This document shows, in pieces, positions 46,791 through 58,446 of a DNA stretch of 64,000 nucleotides. Below the pieces are notes generated by a model that saw nothing but the letters and a program-made list of their open reading frames with translations, had not been told where the DNA came from and ran no database searches. The translations under genes were made by a program, and so were the position numbers. This stretch comes from Tetragonia tetragonoides (lineage: Eukaryota; Streptophyta; Magnoliopsida; Caryophyllales; Aizoaceae): assembly GCA_038025085.1 (NCBI GenBank), contig CM076139.1:23205307-23269306 (forward strand), written 5' to 3'. The stretch's first letter is position 1. Each line of letters starts with the position of its first letter.

Positions 46791-49514
46791 TTGTACATGT
46801 ATATTTCGTCTATTATGTCATAGAGTACTTCACAAAGATATAAAATTTTGACAGTATAGCTAACTGACAAACTTGATCATGATAATATTTAAGTAGTTGA
46901 TTTGTTACATAGGTTTAGGGTTTAGGTCAACTACATATAAATGACTAGATAGGAAGTCTAGTAGTACTATGGACATGCGTTTAATTTATAAGGTATAAAT
47001 GGACAAAGGATAGTCATAAGTATTTGTTTTATAAACTATGATGATACTATACTTTACGGTCAATAACAAAACTTGCTTAACAACAAAGTTATTCGGAGTA
47101 AGATATAAACATAGTGGGTGGATACAACAATTTAGAGGTAAGATTTCTGGTTAGGCGCCACCGGAAGTAAAGTTATTCTGTAAATGCGGAGTATGGATCA
47201 ATGAGTCATAATCCTGTATTATGTTGTGTAGGTTTTCACCTTATACATAGAGACCATTTATCACTGAAGCAATCTGATTCACAAAGTAATGCCCATTGAC
47301 CTCTCAGGATTTCTTGATTATTTGCAGTGTCTTAATGTGGTGTCTAACTTAATTTAGTCTTAGTTCGTGTCGCTTCATTGCCATCCTTTTGGTTTTCACC
47401 TGAGAGCAGTTGGATGCATATTTAGTGGAAGACCTGGATGGCTGGTTTCAATATGTATGTCAAGAATTTCCACGTGCAACTCTAAATTGAGCATAAGCAC
47501 GTAGTTTGTGCTATAGTTTCTTTTGATCAATTATTCTAGTAGTCAAATCCTGACAAATGTTCTTGGTAGGTTGTTTGATTGTTGTTCGTACCCTTCAGGA
47601 TGCGTCCGTTTAAGAAGACAATGAAGAACTGTACATGACTATTGCATTCAGCTAGGAGTTGAGTGCATTTCACGGCCTCTCGAAAGCAGTCTATTGAGTT
47701 GAAAATATATTAAAATTTAGATTCTTTGTTGAAACCCTATTTTCTATATATTTTTGCAATTATCTCACGGTGAAATGACTTTCGAATCGAGATGTTGGTA
47801 CAACCTTAAAACTTTACTAGGTAACAAATATTTTCAAAGCCTATATCTTACCGTTGTCATCCATTTTTATTTTCAAGTTCAGACAAGATGCTTACTAAGA
47901 ACAGATGCTACTGCAGAAAGCTAGTCTTCTCCCGCCATCTCACACTCATTTTCACTCCCTGTAGCTCCAAATCAGTGAATCACATTACGAACAGCAGCCC
48001 CCAGAACTTTCTTACAATTCACCTCACATTGCCGACATCAGTCAAGACCTCAATTGCTAATCAATCTTAACTCTTATGAGAGAATCTGATTCCTCTACAA
48101 CTATCTCACCGACATTGCCAAATTGGGAACTTTTCCCTACCAATGGTGGTGCGAATCCTATCACAAAATCACCAAAGCACAGGCCCGGATCACCTTCAAT
48201 GGCTCAGTCATTCTGTCACCATACTTCCACAAGTGCTTAATACTGCCAGTTCTATAAACTAGAGCTTGTGGTTCAAAAATGGTTTCTGCTATTGTCCTTG
48301 AGTGCAGGGTGATGTACTATTGTGGGCAAGCTGAGAATTTTATTGGTAACACTTTGCAGTGACAATGTTGTCTTGTGATATGTTACTTTGCTACAGATCA
48401 TGACCTGTTGTCTTATGATATGTGATCGTTCAATGTGAGAATTAACAAATGTTGGGGATAAAGATGGGAGCCACGTTCTAATGCTGTACTTGAAGGCATG
48501 TACAATAATAGAAGCATAGAAGGCGCTCCAAGAAAGCAGCTTGTTGGTATTAGTCGTGTTTAAACCAGACCGCATAAATAAATAGAGACGAGCATCATAG
48601 ACATAGTTGATCATTGTCGACAGCTTTTCTTTGCTGATAAGCATGGAAAGATGATATTGCCGCTGGGAGAACATACCCTCATATTAGAAGATGCAGAGCC
48701 CTCATTCTTGATTGGGTTGTAATTGAGCATGTTAATCAAAATCAAGTGAGTGCCTACAGTCTTACAGTTGTTCAAACTTCATTCTTGTATTTTCAATGAA
48801 AAGATTTGCATTAGCAGTAATAATTTGTTGATTATCAATTCAAATTTGGAAAGTGTTTCATTCATTTATTATTCTTATGGTGTATTTGATGGTTTTCGAA
48901 TCTGTATAATCAGATTAAAAGGACAGTGTTTTATCCAAAGTTCAACATATCAGTCGCCACATCTACTGCCACTTTACCTGCTGAGGTGACCAAGAAAAAG
49001 AAAAATAAAACGTTTACAATTACATGATCCATTAATATATGAAATGTTAAAAAGTAAAGTGACTTAAATGCACGATAAAAAGAAAATGAAATACCAAGAG
49101 CTCAGAAGCATCGTTTCCCAATCCCTATGCCCTTCCCCATCCCTTTGAGAATTACTGAAGCAACAAAATTATACACAGACTCTCTCCACGACAACTGCCA
49201 TTGAAGTTGTCCATCGTGAAGCTAGCCATTATCTCTCGTCATGGCACAAATTTTGTCTTTCCAAGAACGCTCATGCCAGCCAAGAGTCTGATTTCAAGGT
49301 CCGTCCAAAATTTTAACTATAACTTATCAATATTCGCCATTTCCCTGAATTTATTTTGCTTTTGATTTCTACATGTAATTCATTTGATTTCCCTCAAGAT
49401 TTTCAATTGATTTCCTGCATCTAATAAGACTAATGACAATCTGTATAACTCTCCCTCACAGAGCTTTATATATTCGCGGTCACAAATTGCTTTAGTTACA
49501 CTTATAATAGTCAT
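46791..49514. other. Anonymous stretch without a supported gene
   Basis: Open frames of 60 to 133 codons (47888-48070 plus, 48273-48674 minus, 48750-48989 plus) have no family motifs and no convincing codon pattern. Exon-like pieces with plausible acceptors occur (near 47327 and 48660), so a decayed or divergent gene is possible, but I cannot assemble one. Confidence 0.35.
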
Positions 49515-49520
49515 TTGCAG

Positions 49521-49709
49521 ACTATGTTACATGGACTTGTCTAGAAGTCTCCACTGTGGATAGGTGTTCAAGTGTCAGACTTGGCAATATTTTAAAATTT
49601 TAGCATGTGTTTGGCCGAAAATAAAGTGTCGAGTGTTCGTACCCATGTCCGAGTGTCGAATGTCCGACACTGGTAGTCTAGGTGAAATGAAAAGTTTATG
49701 TAACATAGT
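49521..49709. mobile_element. 189-bp miniature inverted-repeat element
   Basis: It starts ACTATGTTACATGGAC and ends ATGTAACATAGT, with TTGCAG repeated on both sides (49515-49520 and 49710-49715). The interior has GTGTCCGAGTGTCGA-type motifs. A similar TATGTTACATRGAC plus CATGGGTATGGACA pattern occurs at about 60608-60700, probably a partial relative. Confidence 0.65.
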
Positions 49710-49715
49710 TTGCAG

Positions 49716-50499
49716 ATATCAGTATCACCATTCAACGCAACGTTGCCACCATGAGAGCCTTTGCGGCGATTCGAGGTCCTTCGGCCAAGGTTAAAGTCCC
49801 TTACTCTCCAACCCCATTGAAGTTCAAATGCTGCTTTTTAGTTCTGTTATGTCTACCCCAATAGGAGGTTTCTTTTGAGCTATCTTAATGAATAATCTTT
49901 TTATTTTTTGTAGTATTTGACTTCGTTCTATTTGTTGTACGTACATTTCATAAGCGGGTCTTTGATGGACTACTAATAGTTAATACCCGGAGATTTAAAT
50001 AAAAAAGAAGAAGAAGAAGAGTTAATACTCAGATTGGTCAATTCTTAAATTTCTTGATGATTTTGAAATGATTCAATCATCCGGATGGGTGAAAAGGTTT
50101 TGAATATTGCACGTTTGATATATATGCTCTAATTTGTTTGTGATTCACACTCACCAATGACTATTTAGTTTTTGAGAATATTCATTGGCTCAATGTGTCT
50201 TGGCCTTTTGTGTTCGTGTATCTATTGGGTCCAGTATGGAAACTGTGCAGTAAACAACATTAAATTTAAAAGCTTTCGGATATGAGTATCAAACCTTCAT
50301 ATACTTTCTTCTCAGGTCATGTCTAATCTTTCATTGAATATTTCTTCTATGATTATGCTAAATTTTGCATTACTCCATTGTTTTAAGGTTAGTGATTATT
50401 CACTATGTAAGCTATGCAAGTGAGTTTACTTGGGTGTGTTATCCAGTACCTACTAGCAGTTGGGTATATGGAGAAGTTCTTAGGAACTTCAGTGAAAAG
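49716..50499. other. Gene-free stretch
   Basis: A short exon-like piece (ITIQRNVATMRAFAAIRG, about 49715-49780) follows a TTTGCAG acceptor, but no partner exon was found. The rest is AT-rich with a GAAGAA run near 50005. Confidence 0.3.
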
Positions 50500-52954
50500 T
50501 AGAGCTGATCAAGAGTGGGCCGGCCCAAAAACCCGACCCACCCAACCCGAAATTTGGGCGGGTTTGGACAAACAAATTCAAAAAAATAATTAAAGGGGCG
50601 GGTTAAGCCCAACCCGCTAGCTAGCTAAAGAGGCCGAGTATGATGCTCAAAAATATTATCCGGGCTAGCCTGTTAGAAGTAGAAACATAACAAAGAAATA
50701 TGTGTTATTTTTTATTATCACCCAATATTACTTATATTTTATTCATCATTTGAATGCCTTTGACCAATAATAGTAGACAACCAGCGGGAAAATGGTTCAA
50801 GTCACGTGATACAAAGCATTCATGATCATGAGCAAGAAAATGAGCTACACTATTGCTTTCACGTCGAACATGGGACCATTTGCACATCACTAACTCACAC
50901 GCCTTACGTTTCAGTTCCTGCATAAACATCCCCACAGAGCATCCAGTTACTTTGAGACTTCGTAACTTGTATATTAGAGCAAGCGAGTCAGTCTCCATTT
51001 GAACTCGTGTATATCCAAGTTCCCCTGCTATCTCCATCTCCCACCTTATACCTTTAGCTTTCGTCATCTCGACTCTCCAATTGACATTCAACTTATTCGT
51101 TCCCATCACTAGAGAATCTACATTCATATTTCTCCCGGCCACTCCAATTCACATCAATTCATCTGCATCCAAGCCTGCATCTGAATTGAACATGATTTTG
51201 TCACCTGTTGGCGCTCGTCAATGAGTACCTAGCTTCTGTTTAGGGAATGTACTCTTCGGCTTGTGCAATTGGTGAACTGCAAGTTGTATCTCTGCATACT
51301 GTATCACTTTCTCTGGCAGTCATGCAACACCCTTAAAAATACATGTATTTCGATCCCTCCATATAGCCCAACTCATCATTACCCACTTGCTTACTTCTTC
51401 CTTCCTAGCTCGTGTCATCACCCAAACCATCCACTCAAGAAAATCATTAATTCTGTACTTTTGGAGGTACATATCAGTATTTAATTTTTATATATTCCTA
51501 GCACGGGGATAAACTCTTATCATATGGGTTACTAATTCTTCATGTCCACAAAAGACACAAACAGCATCCCGAGTGATTTTCCTCTGTCGTAATCCAATTT
51601 TTGCGGGGATAATATTTCTGCAACACCTCCATGTGAACAACACCACTCTTGGAGGAGCATCTATTTCCACAAGTTATTTCATATTCGTTCAGTACTCAAA
51701 CTCGAAGTCTGTGCCCCATAGTTTTAAGCATCATATTCTCTTGAAATTGTACATGATAGCTAGGAAGATTTTACTTTAAACACTCCATCCCTTGCATAAT
51801 GCCAGTAATTTAATCTTGTACTTCATTGGAGATAATAGGGATATTCAAAATAGTATCCCAGTCACAAGGTAAGAACACTTCCACTAGCTCATTTCGCCAC
51901 ATCCGTAAATCCCAATCAATAAGATCCACTACACAGGTCTCCTCCTCTACTTCGACTCTATAAACAGGTTTGAACGAGTTTGGCCGAGACAATCATTTAT
52001 CTAGCACGTACATTTTTTCCACCTCATCCAATGCAACTTCTTCTCATCATTTTGCTGGCCCCACCAAAAGTTACTAATCAATGATATGATTTTCCCACAT
52101 AGATTACCCGGTAGGAGAAAGAAAGACATTGCGTAGGCCGGAATGGCCTTTGCAATGGCCTTAATTAAGACCTCCTTCCCAACATCCGACAACATCTTTT
52201 CCTTCCACCCCTTAGCTTTCTTCCATATACGCTCTTTCATAGAAGCAAAAATTATTTTCTTATATCTCCATATCATGGTGGGGAGACCTAAATAGAAATA
52301 TGTGTTTTTAGGATAAAACCCTAAAGTCTCTAAACAAATTTTCTCTGACTCACTCATCTCAATTCTCTAACATATCGTCGCCCCCTTCTCTATATCTACG
52401 GCTCTCTCTCACCATTAATGTCCTACTCCAACTCAAAGTATTTTTTTTGGGTATTATTTCTACTATATCTTGTTTATGGTCTTCATATGCTAAATAAATC
52501 AACGCTTGTCATATATAGTCAAAATCGGACTACGATGTTTGTTCACATATTCAACGAAATTTATGAATAAAAGTTAGTGGGTGCATCATAATCTGAGTAT
52601 TAGTTATATCACCCAAGTACTTCTTTTTTTCAATCATTCTTTAAGTATTTATATTAAACTAGAAGTTCTGTAATAAACCATTCATGTTGGATGAAGAAGA
52701 TGTAACTCTCCATAACACTTAAATAAAGCTTGCAACAGTCAAGGGCTCAAGGCAGAGCACTAAAGTAATTAACTATTAGGTGGTTCAGATTTAAAAATAA
52801 AAAAAGAGGTGAGAGAAAAAGCCGGTTAGGCACGTGGGTAAACCGGACCCGTGAAAAGGGTTAGTAACAACAGAAAACCTGGCCCGTTAGAACAGGTTGG
52901 GCTTCGACTTAGTCCGGCCCGTGTATGGCCTAAGCCCGCTCATGATCAACTCTA
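50500..52954. mobile_element. hAT-like element containing a LINE fragment
   Basis: The ends TAGAGCTGATCAAGAGTGGG and CCCGCTCATGATCAACTCTA are inverted copies with few mismatches. TAGAG-type ends suit hAT elements. GGGCCGGCCC and ACCCGACCCACCC motifs near the left end are mirrored by CCGGCCCGTG and GGCCCGTTAG near the right. Possible target sites GTGAAAAG / GTGATCAA agree poorly, so age or error is possible. Confidence 0.55.
50732..52357 (-). pseudogene. 5'-truncated L1-type LINE fragment
   Basis: On the minus strand, 52357-52001 encodes the RT tail (FYLGLPTMIWRYKK, GWKEKMLSDVGKEVLIKAI, IPAYAMSFFLLP). 51992-51810 encodes a post-RT piece (VVDLIDWDLRMWR). 51670-51488 is a zf-RVT module (RVVLFTWRCCRNIIPAK, CVFCGHEELVTHM). 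51142-50732 is the RNase H domain (RVQMETDSLALIYKL, HVRRESNSVAHFLA). Segments between modules are missing and frames change, so it is dead. The stretch lies wholly inside the hAT-like termini. Confidence 0.8.
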
Positions 52955-53794
52955 GTGATCAAACTGGTGTGAAAGCTATTATTGTTGTTATGTCTCACTC
53001 ATGCTATGGACTTCTAATTTCTTAAATAAAAATCTCCAATAAACTTCATAGCGATCCATGACTGATCAAGCCGATTGTTCTTCCATTTAATGCGGCCAAA
53101 TTCGGAATCCTTATTCTCACCATCTAGCACTACCACTATCAACCCTTTTTGTGAACCTGGAAAAGCATCAACATGGTAATGTTAACAGAGACGCCCACAA
53201 TCATTTCTAACTATTAATTCATTTTATCTCATAAGGCCCAATTTATTGTCCGATATTGCAATTTTTTTAGTTACTAATTTTAATTCTTTTTTGTTAGCTG
53301 TTTTGTTTATTTTGAGTCGAATTTCAACGGGGCAAAAGAAAATTCAGGAATAACAACAACAACAACAACAATAACAATATAATCTTATATATTTCCTTTT
53401 ATGTCATTTTACATTTATCAGCTAATTCAACAATTGATTTCATCGAACACTCAGTTGAGTAAATTATCGATAGCTAAGTACCACTATCTAACCACTAATA
53501 GTTAGTAAAAACAAATAGCAACTAGTAGAACCGCTAAAACTACTACAACAAATAGTTATTACCGAACATGCCCTAAGACAAGCTTCTTCTCATGTTATTA
53601 AACATAGCCGTGATAATTAAAGCGTAGATCCAAGATTAAGCCAGGCAACATCATGACCTTATATATACAGGACTAATATGCAAGGTGATTTGAGTTTTTA
53701 TGGCAAGAAATGGATTGGTAGTAGGCAAAAAAATAAAAATGGAAAAAATTCTAGACGTTGATATATTAAACATTTTCTTATCTATTTTTTTATA
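52955..53794. other. Gene-free stretch
   Basis: No coding signal. A short (AAC)n run lies near 53350. Confidence 0.4.
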
Positions 53795-54165
53795 TGAGGA
53801 AAAATATCAGCCCTTTTTCTACCTACTATCTCTCCAATTTGTTTCCATAAGATCTTAGAATCATAATGGATATTAAAAAATTTGTAAAAAAAATCGTTTG
53901 TTTTACCAGAACTAATTTGAATAATTATAATTAGAGACACTATTTATTTTTGTAGTTGAAAATTTGACTTCTTACTAGTTTAAGTTTTATTTTGTTAAGG
54001 ATAAACAAGTACGACTTTGTAACTCACAATTAAAGTTCCACTTATACAAGGTTTAATTTGGCATATATATGAGGAAAATTATCAACAATCAAATTTGTTT
54101 TTTTCATTTTTATTTTTCTGCCTACTATCACTCAAATTTCTTTCCATAAGATCTTAGAATCATGT
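53795..54165 (+). repeat. Direct duplication, second copy split by a transposon
   Basis: A first copy at about 53795-53980 (ATGAGGAAAA...CATAAGATCTTAGAATCAT...TTTACC...GACACTATTTATTTT) is repeated at about 54067-54165 and resumes at about 56031-56110 (TTTACCATAATTAATTTAAG...GACACACTATCTGTTTT). The gap in the second copy holds TATG and TTA microsatellites and the element at 54226-55930. Confidence 0.6.
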
Positions 54166-54192
54166 ATGTATGTATGTATGTATGTACTATTA

Positions 54193-54225
<33 letters not shown>
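54164..54225. repeat. (TATG)n and (TTA)n microsatellites
   Basis: TATG units at about 54164-54186, then TTA units to 54225. The TTA run continues on the other side of the transposon at 55931-56028, so the transposon landed inside one TTA tract. Confidence 0.9.
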
Positions 54226-55019
54226 GGAAAATTCCAATTGGTGCCCTTTTACTATTGACTTGTCCAACTGGTGCCCCTAACACAGAAAGAAGTCCGGTCC
54301 GTGCCCATTTAAATTTAAAATATCCATTTCATGTCCTTATTTATTGTTTTCCGTTAAGTGCAATTTTATTTCTCCATTTACCCTTAATGAAACGCAGAAT
54401 TTCTCCATTTTACCTCTCAATCACACACACTCTCTCTCTCCTCCATGGACGACAATGGAAGCTCCCACCATCATCTCTCTCCACTCACTCTTTGTCTCTC
54501 TCCCCTATCGGTCTATACACACACACACACTCTGTCTCTCTCTTCCTCTGTTTATTAATTATTATTACTGTAACACACAGTCTCTCTCTCTCTCCTCTTT
54601 CCCTTCCAGTTCTCTCTCCACAACGACCCCATTTCTTTTCTAGTTGCGCCCATTCGAGAATCGCAAAAAAATCAATAGTACTACCTTGCAAAATTTACTT
54701 CCCCCTGTCAAAGTACATATTTCTCCGGTACAGAAACTTATTTGTCTTTTAGGTATGTAAAGTATCATCCTTCCCTATTTTTCCATTTTCCGTAAAAAAA
54801 AAAAAAAAAAATTTAAAAAATCTTGTATGATTTTCCGTAGTGGGTACATCGATCCAATCAATTAATGAAAATTTGGAAGTTTGTGATTTTGTGTGGGGAA
54901 CTGAACTACCAATATTGTTGAGTTGATTTTGTGGGTTTCATATTTCCTTTCATTTTAAATTATTTTTTCGTTTTTTGTATTAGTGTTGTCTATTTTGGAG
55001 TTGGACCGACCCTGAGAAA

Positions 55020-55319
55020 ATGACTAGGCAGCAAAATGTGGTGGTTTCTAACCCAAATTCAAAATCATCCTCTGGGACGACCATTAACATGGCTATCACC
55101 GTAGCTGCTGCTGCTTCCAATTCCTCCATTTTTACCCGTGGTGGTGGTGGTTGTGGTGGTGGTGGTGGTGGTGTTGTTCAAAAGCCGCCACCTATTCCCG
55201 GTAATTACGTGGCAATGAGTGAGAGACAGCTTCTTAAAGACGTTGACATCAATGGCGGTGGTAGAATTAACTCTTGGATTACCTCTTATTTACTGCAAGC
55301 TGCTCAGAATGATGGATTG
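55020..55319 (+). pseudogene. Captured gene 5' end, tentatively trehalose-6-phosphate phosphatase-like
   Basis: A 99-codon frame begins MTRQQNVVVSNP, has a poly-Gly stretch, then SERQLLKDVDINGGGRINSW and ends at a TGA. The layout recalls plant trehalose-phosphate phosphatase N-termini: MT..QNVVVS start, Gly-rich loop, RKLL-like and INSWVDSMR-like motif. It breaks off where the conserved SMRASSPTH would follow. No catalytic region is present. The identity rests on remembered family style and is uncertain. It is preceded by CT-rich 5'-UTR-like sequence. Confidence 0.4.
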
Positions 55320-55504
55320 TGACTGATTTTTCTATCAGAAAACTCACCAAATTTACTGATGAGGATGCTCATGTGAAGAATAGTTGTTTTGTCATTTCTC
55401 TGAAAGAACTTGCGGCGGCGATCAAAAGCTTTGTTTGATTCACAGTACTTATCCACCTCGCAAGCAAGAAACTCAAACATCTCCTTTCGTCCATAGCGAG
55501 AAGC
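55304..55504 (-). pseudogene. Captured exon fragment, possibly ankyrin-repeat type
   Basis: On the minus strand an acceptor-like TTTTGTTTCAG (55515-55505) is followed by an open frame ASRYGRKEMFEFLACEVDKY and then KTTILHMSILISKFGEF. The pattern TTILHMAI is typical of ankyrin repeats in plant membrane ankyrin proteins. The fragment is opposite in strand to the neighbouring captured frame and overlaps it by a few bases. Confidence 0.4.
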
Positions 55505-55930
55505 CTGAAACAAAACAGACAATGAGAACAAACAACTCAAAACCTTATCAAGCATATAAGGGTAGTGAACTGATCAGGGATGGAAAATAATGCACACTTT
55601 TCTTTCCTTTTGTTTTTTGTTTTCATTTGTTACGGATTTAGCTTGGAATTCTTGTTTTTATAATGCCAGTTTCATTTTTTGGGGGAAATTGAGCAAAAAA
55701 TGGAGGGAAAAGAAGAGGGGCAATTTTGTCAGCATATTTTGCTCCAAAAAGACAAGGGACATGGACGACATTAAATTCAGTAGCCACGTCATCACTTTGT
55801 AACGAAAAAGAAAAAATAAGGAGACGGAATGGATATTTTAAATTTAAATGGGCACGGATCAGACTTCTTTTTGTGTTAGGGGCACCAGTTGGACAAGTCA
55901 ATAGTAAAAGGGCACCAATTGGAATTTTCC

Positions 55931-56028
<98 letters not shown>
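55931..56028. repeat. (TTA)n microsatellite
   Basis: About 32 TTA units abut the right end of the Pack-MULE-like element. Confidence 0.95.
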
Positions 56029-56594
56029 GTAAAAAGTATTTTTTATTTTACCATAATTAATTTAAGTAGTTATCATCAGACACACTATCTGTTTTCATAG
56101 TGGAAATATTGGTGAATATATGTAAAAGATTACAGCTAATACTCTATATATACTATCATGTATCATGAACAAATTAATTAAAATATTTAAAAGTGCTTTA
56201 GGGCTTGATTAAATCAAAGAGTTATATTACCTATTACAATTTCAAGAACACCAAAAAATAAATTATTCTTAATATAAATACCACACCCCAATCTTATAAA
56301 TTACCAAAATAACCTTTGATTAGTAAACGAACAAAAAATTGAAACTGAATGCTCCTCTTTCCCCAGCCAAGGATGATCTAAGACATTTTGAGTTTTTCCT
56401 TAGTTGAGTACTTGGCTGGATGGACCGGAATATATGGAACGAGTTCAATAATCAACAGTAGTGGCAAAACCTGCGGCGAGTCAACTGTAACCTATTGTTT
56501 CTCCAAGTACCCTCAAATTTATTATACCCAATAAGGTTCATATCAAAATGTGGAAGGCAACAATAATAATACTATTTGAATGAGAAAGAACTTA

Positions 56595-56889
56595 GGGTCT
56601 GTTCTCCCCAACTGAAAACGTTTATATTTATTACTAAAAATTTATTTTTGTTGAGCTTTGTTGAACTTCGTTGAACTTTATTTAACTTTATTTAACTTCG
56701 TTGAACTTTGTTTATTTTTGTTGAATCTTGTTGATTCAAGTGTTTTTTATAACTAGTTTGTATATTGGTTTGTTTAACTTTGTTGAACTTTGTTTAACTT
56801 TATTTAACTTTGTTGAAGTTTGCTGAAGTTTGTCGAAGTTTGTTGAAGTTTGCTGAAATAAACAGAAATAAGGTGGGGAGAACAGACCC
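56595..56889. mobile_element. 295-bp Harbinger-like miniature element
   Basis: Perfect ends GGGTCTGTTCTCCCCA / TGGGGAGAACAGACCC are flanked by TTA on both sides (56592-56594 and 56890-56892). A 3-bp TTA duplication is typical of PIF/Harbinger MITEs. The core is made of TTGAACTTTGTTTAACTT-type repeats. Confidence 0.75.
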
Positions 56890-57044
56890 TTAGAAATAGT
56901 ATCAAGTATCATCCAGGATCATCATTGATTAATATGCTTGATCTTCTCATACGAACCGCTATGGTGATTTTCGACACCGCTTGATATAAAAATCCACAAA
57001 ATGATCAAATCGACCCTAAATGGAAATGAACCCCGATCGCCGAC

Positions 57045-57165
57045 CCTGCGCCTAAATCGAGCGCATGTCTTGTATATCTACGTTTCAATGAGGCGCAGGA
57101 AATGGAAGGCTACGCCTTCTTTCAGTAAAGCTCAGTAATATATACGCCTGAATTAGGCGCACGAT
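57045..57165. repeat. GCGCC hairpin array, copy 3
   Basis: CCTGCGCCTAAATCGAGCGC, GAGGCGCAGG and ACGCCTGAATTAGGCGCA occur in short succession. Similar to 11134-11268 and 13741-13866. Confidence 0.65.
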
Positions 57166-57449
57166 TTGATTTCATTTTTATGTTTATTGACAGTTCCAAT
57201 TCATTAAACATAACACATAAGATACAAATAAACTTCCGAGGTTTTTGTTTTTCTTACCAATTGTGTTCTTCTGTGATTATTTATTGTGTTTTTTACTGGG
57301 CAAGAGCTGCTTTGAAAATGGTTGAGAGGCATTTCCTTGGAGCAATAATAGCAGCTTCACGTATGGTGGTACCATTGGAGAATCACAACAACTATGGATG
57401 GAAGGAGGAAGTGAGTTGGATGGAGTTAAGGGTAATATTGGTAGTTTTT

Positions 57450-57535
57450 TTTATAAGGGGTGTGGTATTTATCAATTAGGGGTGTGGTATTTATCAATTA
57501 GGGGTGTGGTATTAATGCGAACTGTAAAATAAATG
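57450..57535 (+). repeat. Three copies of the AGGGGTGTGGTATT terminus
   Basis: Units of about 22 bp (AATTAGGGGTGTGGTATTTA) repeat three times. The last continues into AATGCGAACTGT, which also follows the terminus at 12650, so that extension belongs to the family. Confidence 0.75.
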
Positions 57536-57639
57536 AGATGAAAAAAAACTAAATTTGTATTTGGTGTTAAAAAAAGGAAAAAAAAAGAGAGTGTAAAAGT
57601 ACCCGACCTTTTTCACTTTCTTTTCATCTATAAAATAAT

Positions 57640-57740
57640 AAAATACTTTTTTTTGTGTGTGTTGGTATCACTTTTTTTTATGTACGGGTATCACTTTTTT
57701 ATGTGCGGGTATCACTTTTTTATGAAAAATATCACACCTC
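57640..57740 (+). repeat. Short tandem repeat GGGTATCACTTTTTTATG
   Basis: Three units in a row upstream of the host gene. No coding sign. Confidence 0.7.
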
Positions 57741-57899
57741 AAATATAAATCCGCCCCATATAAATTTTTGTACACACTTTTTAGACTCAACTCGTACCAA
57801 GCAAGTTTTTAGTCTTTTGGCCATTTGAAGTAACTTTGACTAATTTCTACAACTATACAATTATCATCCATCAAATTCATTCATACTCGTACTAGTTTT

Positions 57900-58186
57900 G
57901 GACTCATCATTTTCACTGCCGATTTCTTACCATTTTCATTTTTCACCATATCCTCTCACTAATTTTATTTTAACACTTTTCCCCGCCATTTGCTTCCTCT
58001 CTCTCTCTCTCTCTCTTACTAGGGCTTACTCCCCCATTCAAACCACCCAATTTCACCCCACTCTCTCTCTCTCTCATCAAGCCCTAACTTCCATTCCATG
58101 CAATCAAACCCCTCAAAACCCAAATTCGCCCAATTTCATGATCAATTCAAACCAATTCAACTTCAATTAAACCATCAACAACAACA
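57900..58186 (+). promoter_or_regulatory. Probable 5' UTR of the SCC2-like gene
   Basis: A CT-rich leader with (CT)n runs at about 57998-58016 and 58062-58076 leads to an ATG in ACAACAATGAG. Short CT repeats in the leader are common in plant housekeeping genes. The transcription start and TATA box are not certain. Confidence 0.45.
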
Positions 58187-58446
58187 ATGAGCAACAACAA
58201 CAACAACAACAGTATCATCAACAATCTGAGCAACAACAAAGGCATAACGCTCTCAAATACACTTCACTCAGAAGTTGCTCCATGTTTGCCTTTACCTTCT
58301 CTCCCGCCGTTCTGTGGTGCCGCTGATCAACGGCTTCGGCTTTTCGAAAACCAGCCCGATTCGGCGTCGAATCGACGTCGGGATGGAGTGATTTCTCAGG
58401 CTAGCAAGATTGCTGATCTGCTCTCTCATACTGATGTTTCTTACCT
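58187..58446 (+). CDS. SCC2: SCC2 / Nipped-B-like cohesin loader, exon 1
   Basis: ATG 58187 opens MSNNNNNNSIINNLSNNKG, followed by SNTLHSEVAPCLPLPSLPPF, CGAADQRLRLFENQ and ASKIADLLSHTDVSYL. This pattern (SNT.HSE.A..LPLPSLP.FCGA) is, to my knowledge, that of plant SCC2 N-termini. SCC2 with SCC4 loads the cohesin ring onto chromosomes in the nucleus, and the full protein has a PHD finger and HEAT repeats beyond this window. The exon ends TTACCT with donor GTATGT, leaving phase 2. The short Asn run is coded by AAC repeats. The identity comes from remembered motifs and needs a database search. Confidence 0.68.

Larger units (their letters stand above)
54226..55930. mobile_element. Pack-MULE-like element with two captured gene fragments
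   Basis: Termini are inverted repeats of about 110 bp: GGAAAATTCCAATTGGTGCC, ACTTGTCCAACTGGTGCCCC and CCGTGCCCATTTAAATTTAA at the left, mirrored at 55812-55930. The flanks both read TTATTATTA (54217-54225 and 55931-55939). That fits a 9-bp duplication but is ambiguous inside a TTA tract. The interior has CT-rich leader sequence, a plus-strand coding fragment (55020-55319) and a minus-strand exon-like fragment (55304-55504). No transposase is present. Confidence 0.75.
56276..57470. mobile_element. TIR element with AAATACCACACCCC ends
   Basis: The left end AAATACCACACCCCAATC with TTATAAATTACCA is mirrored at the right by TGGTAGTTTTTTTTATAAGG and GGGGTGTGGTATTT, an inverted repeat of about 40 bp. 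The same ends occur at 12634-12690. The interior holds a GCGCC hairpin array and a younger miniature element (56595-56889). I saw no clean target duplication. Likely a non-autonomous relative of the MULEs at 10-18 kb. Confidence 0.6.

Noticed and set aside
48273..48674. Minus-strand 133-codon frame
   Set aside because: No motif, no splice or start context, and composition like the surrounding DNA; kept only as a note.
54485..54691. Open frames in the CT-rich part of the Pack-MULE
   Set aside because: Microsatellite-driven; likely the 5' UTR of the captured gene.
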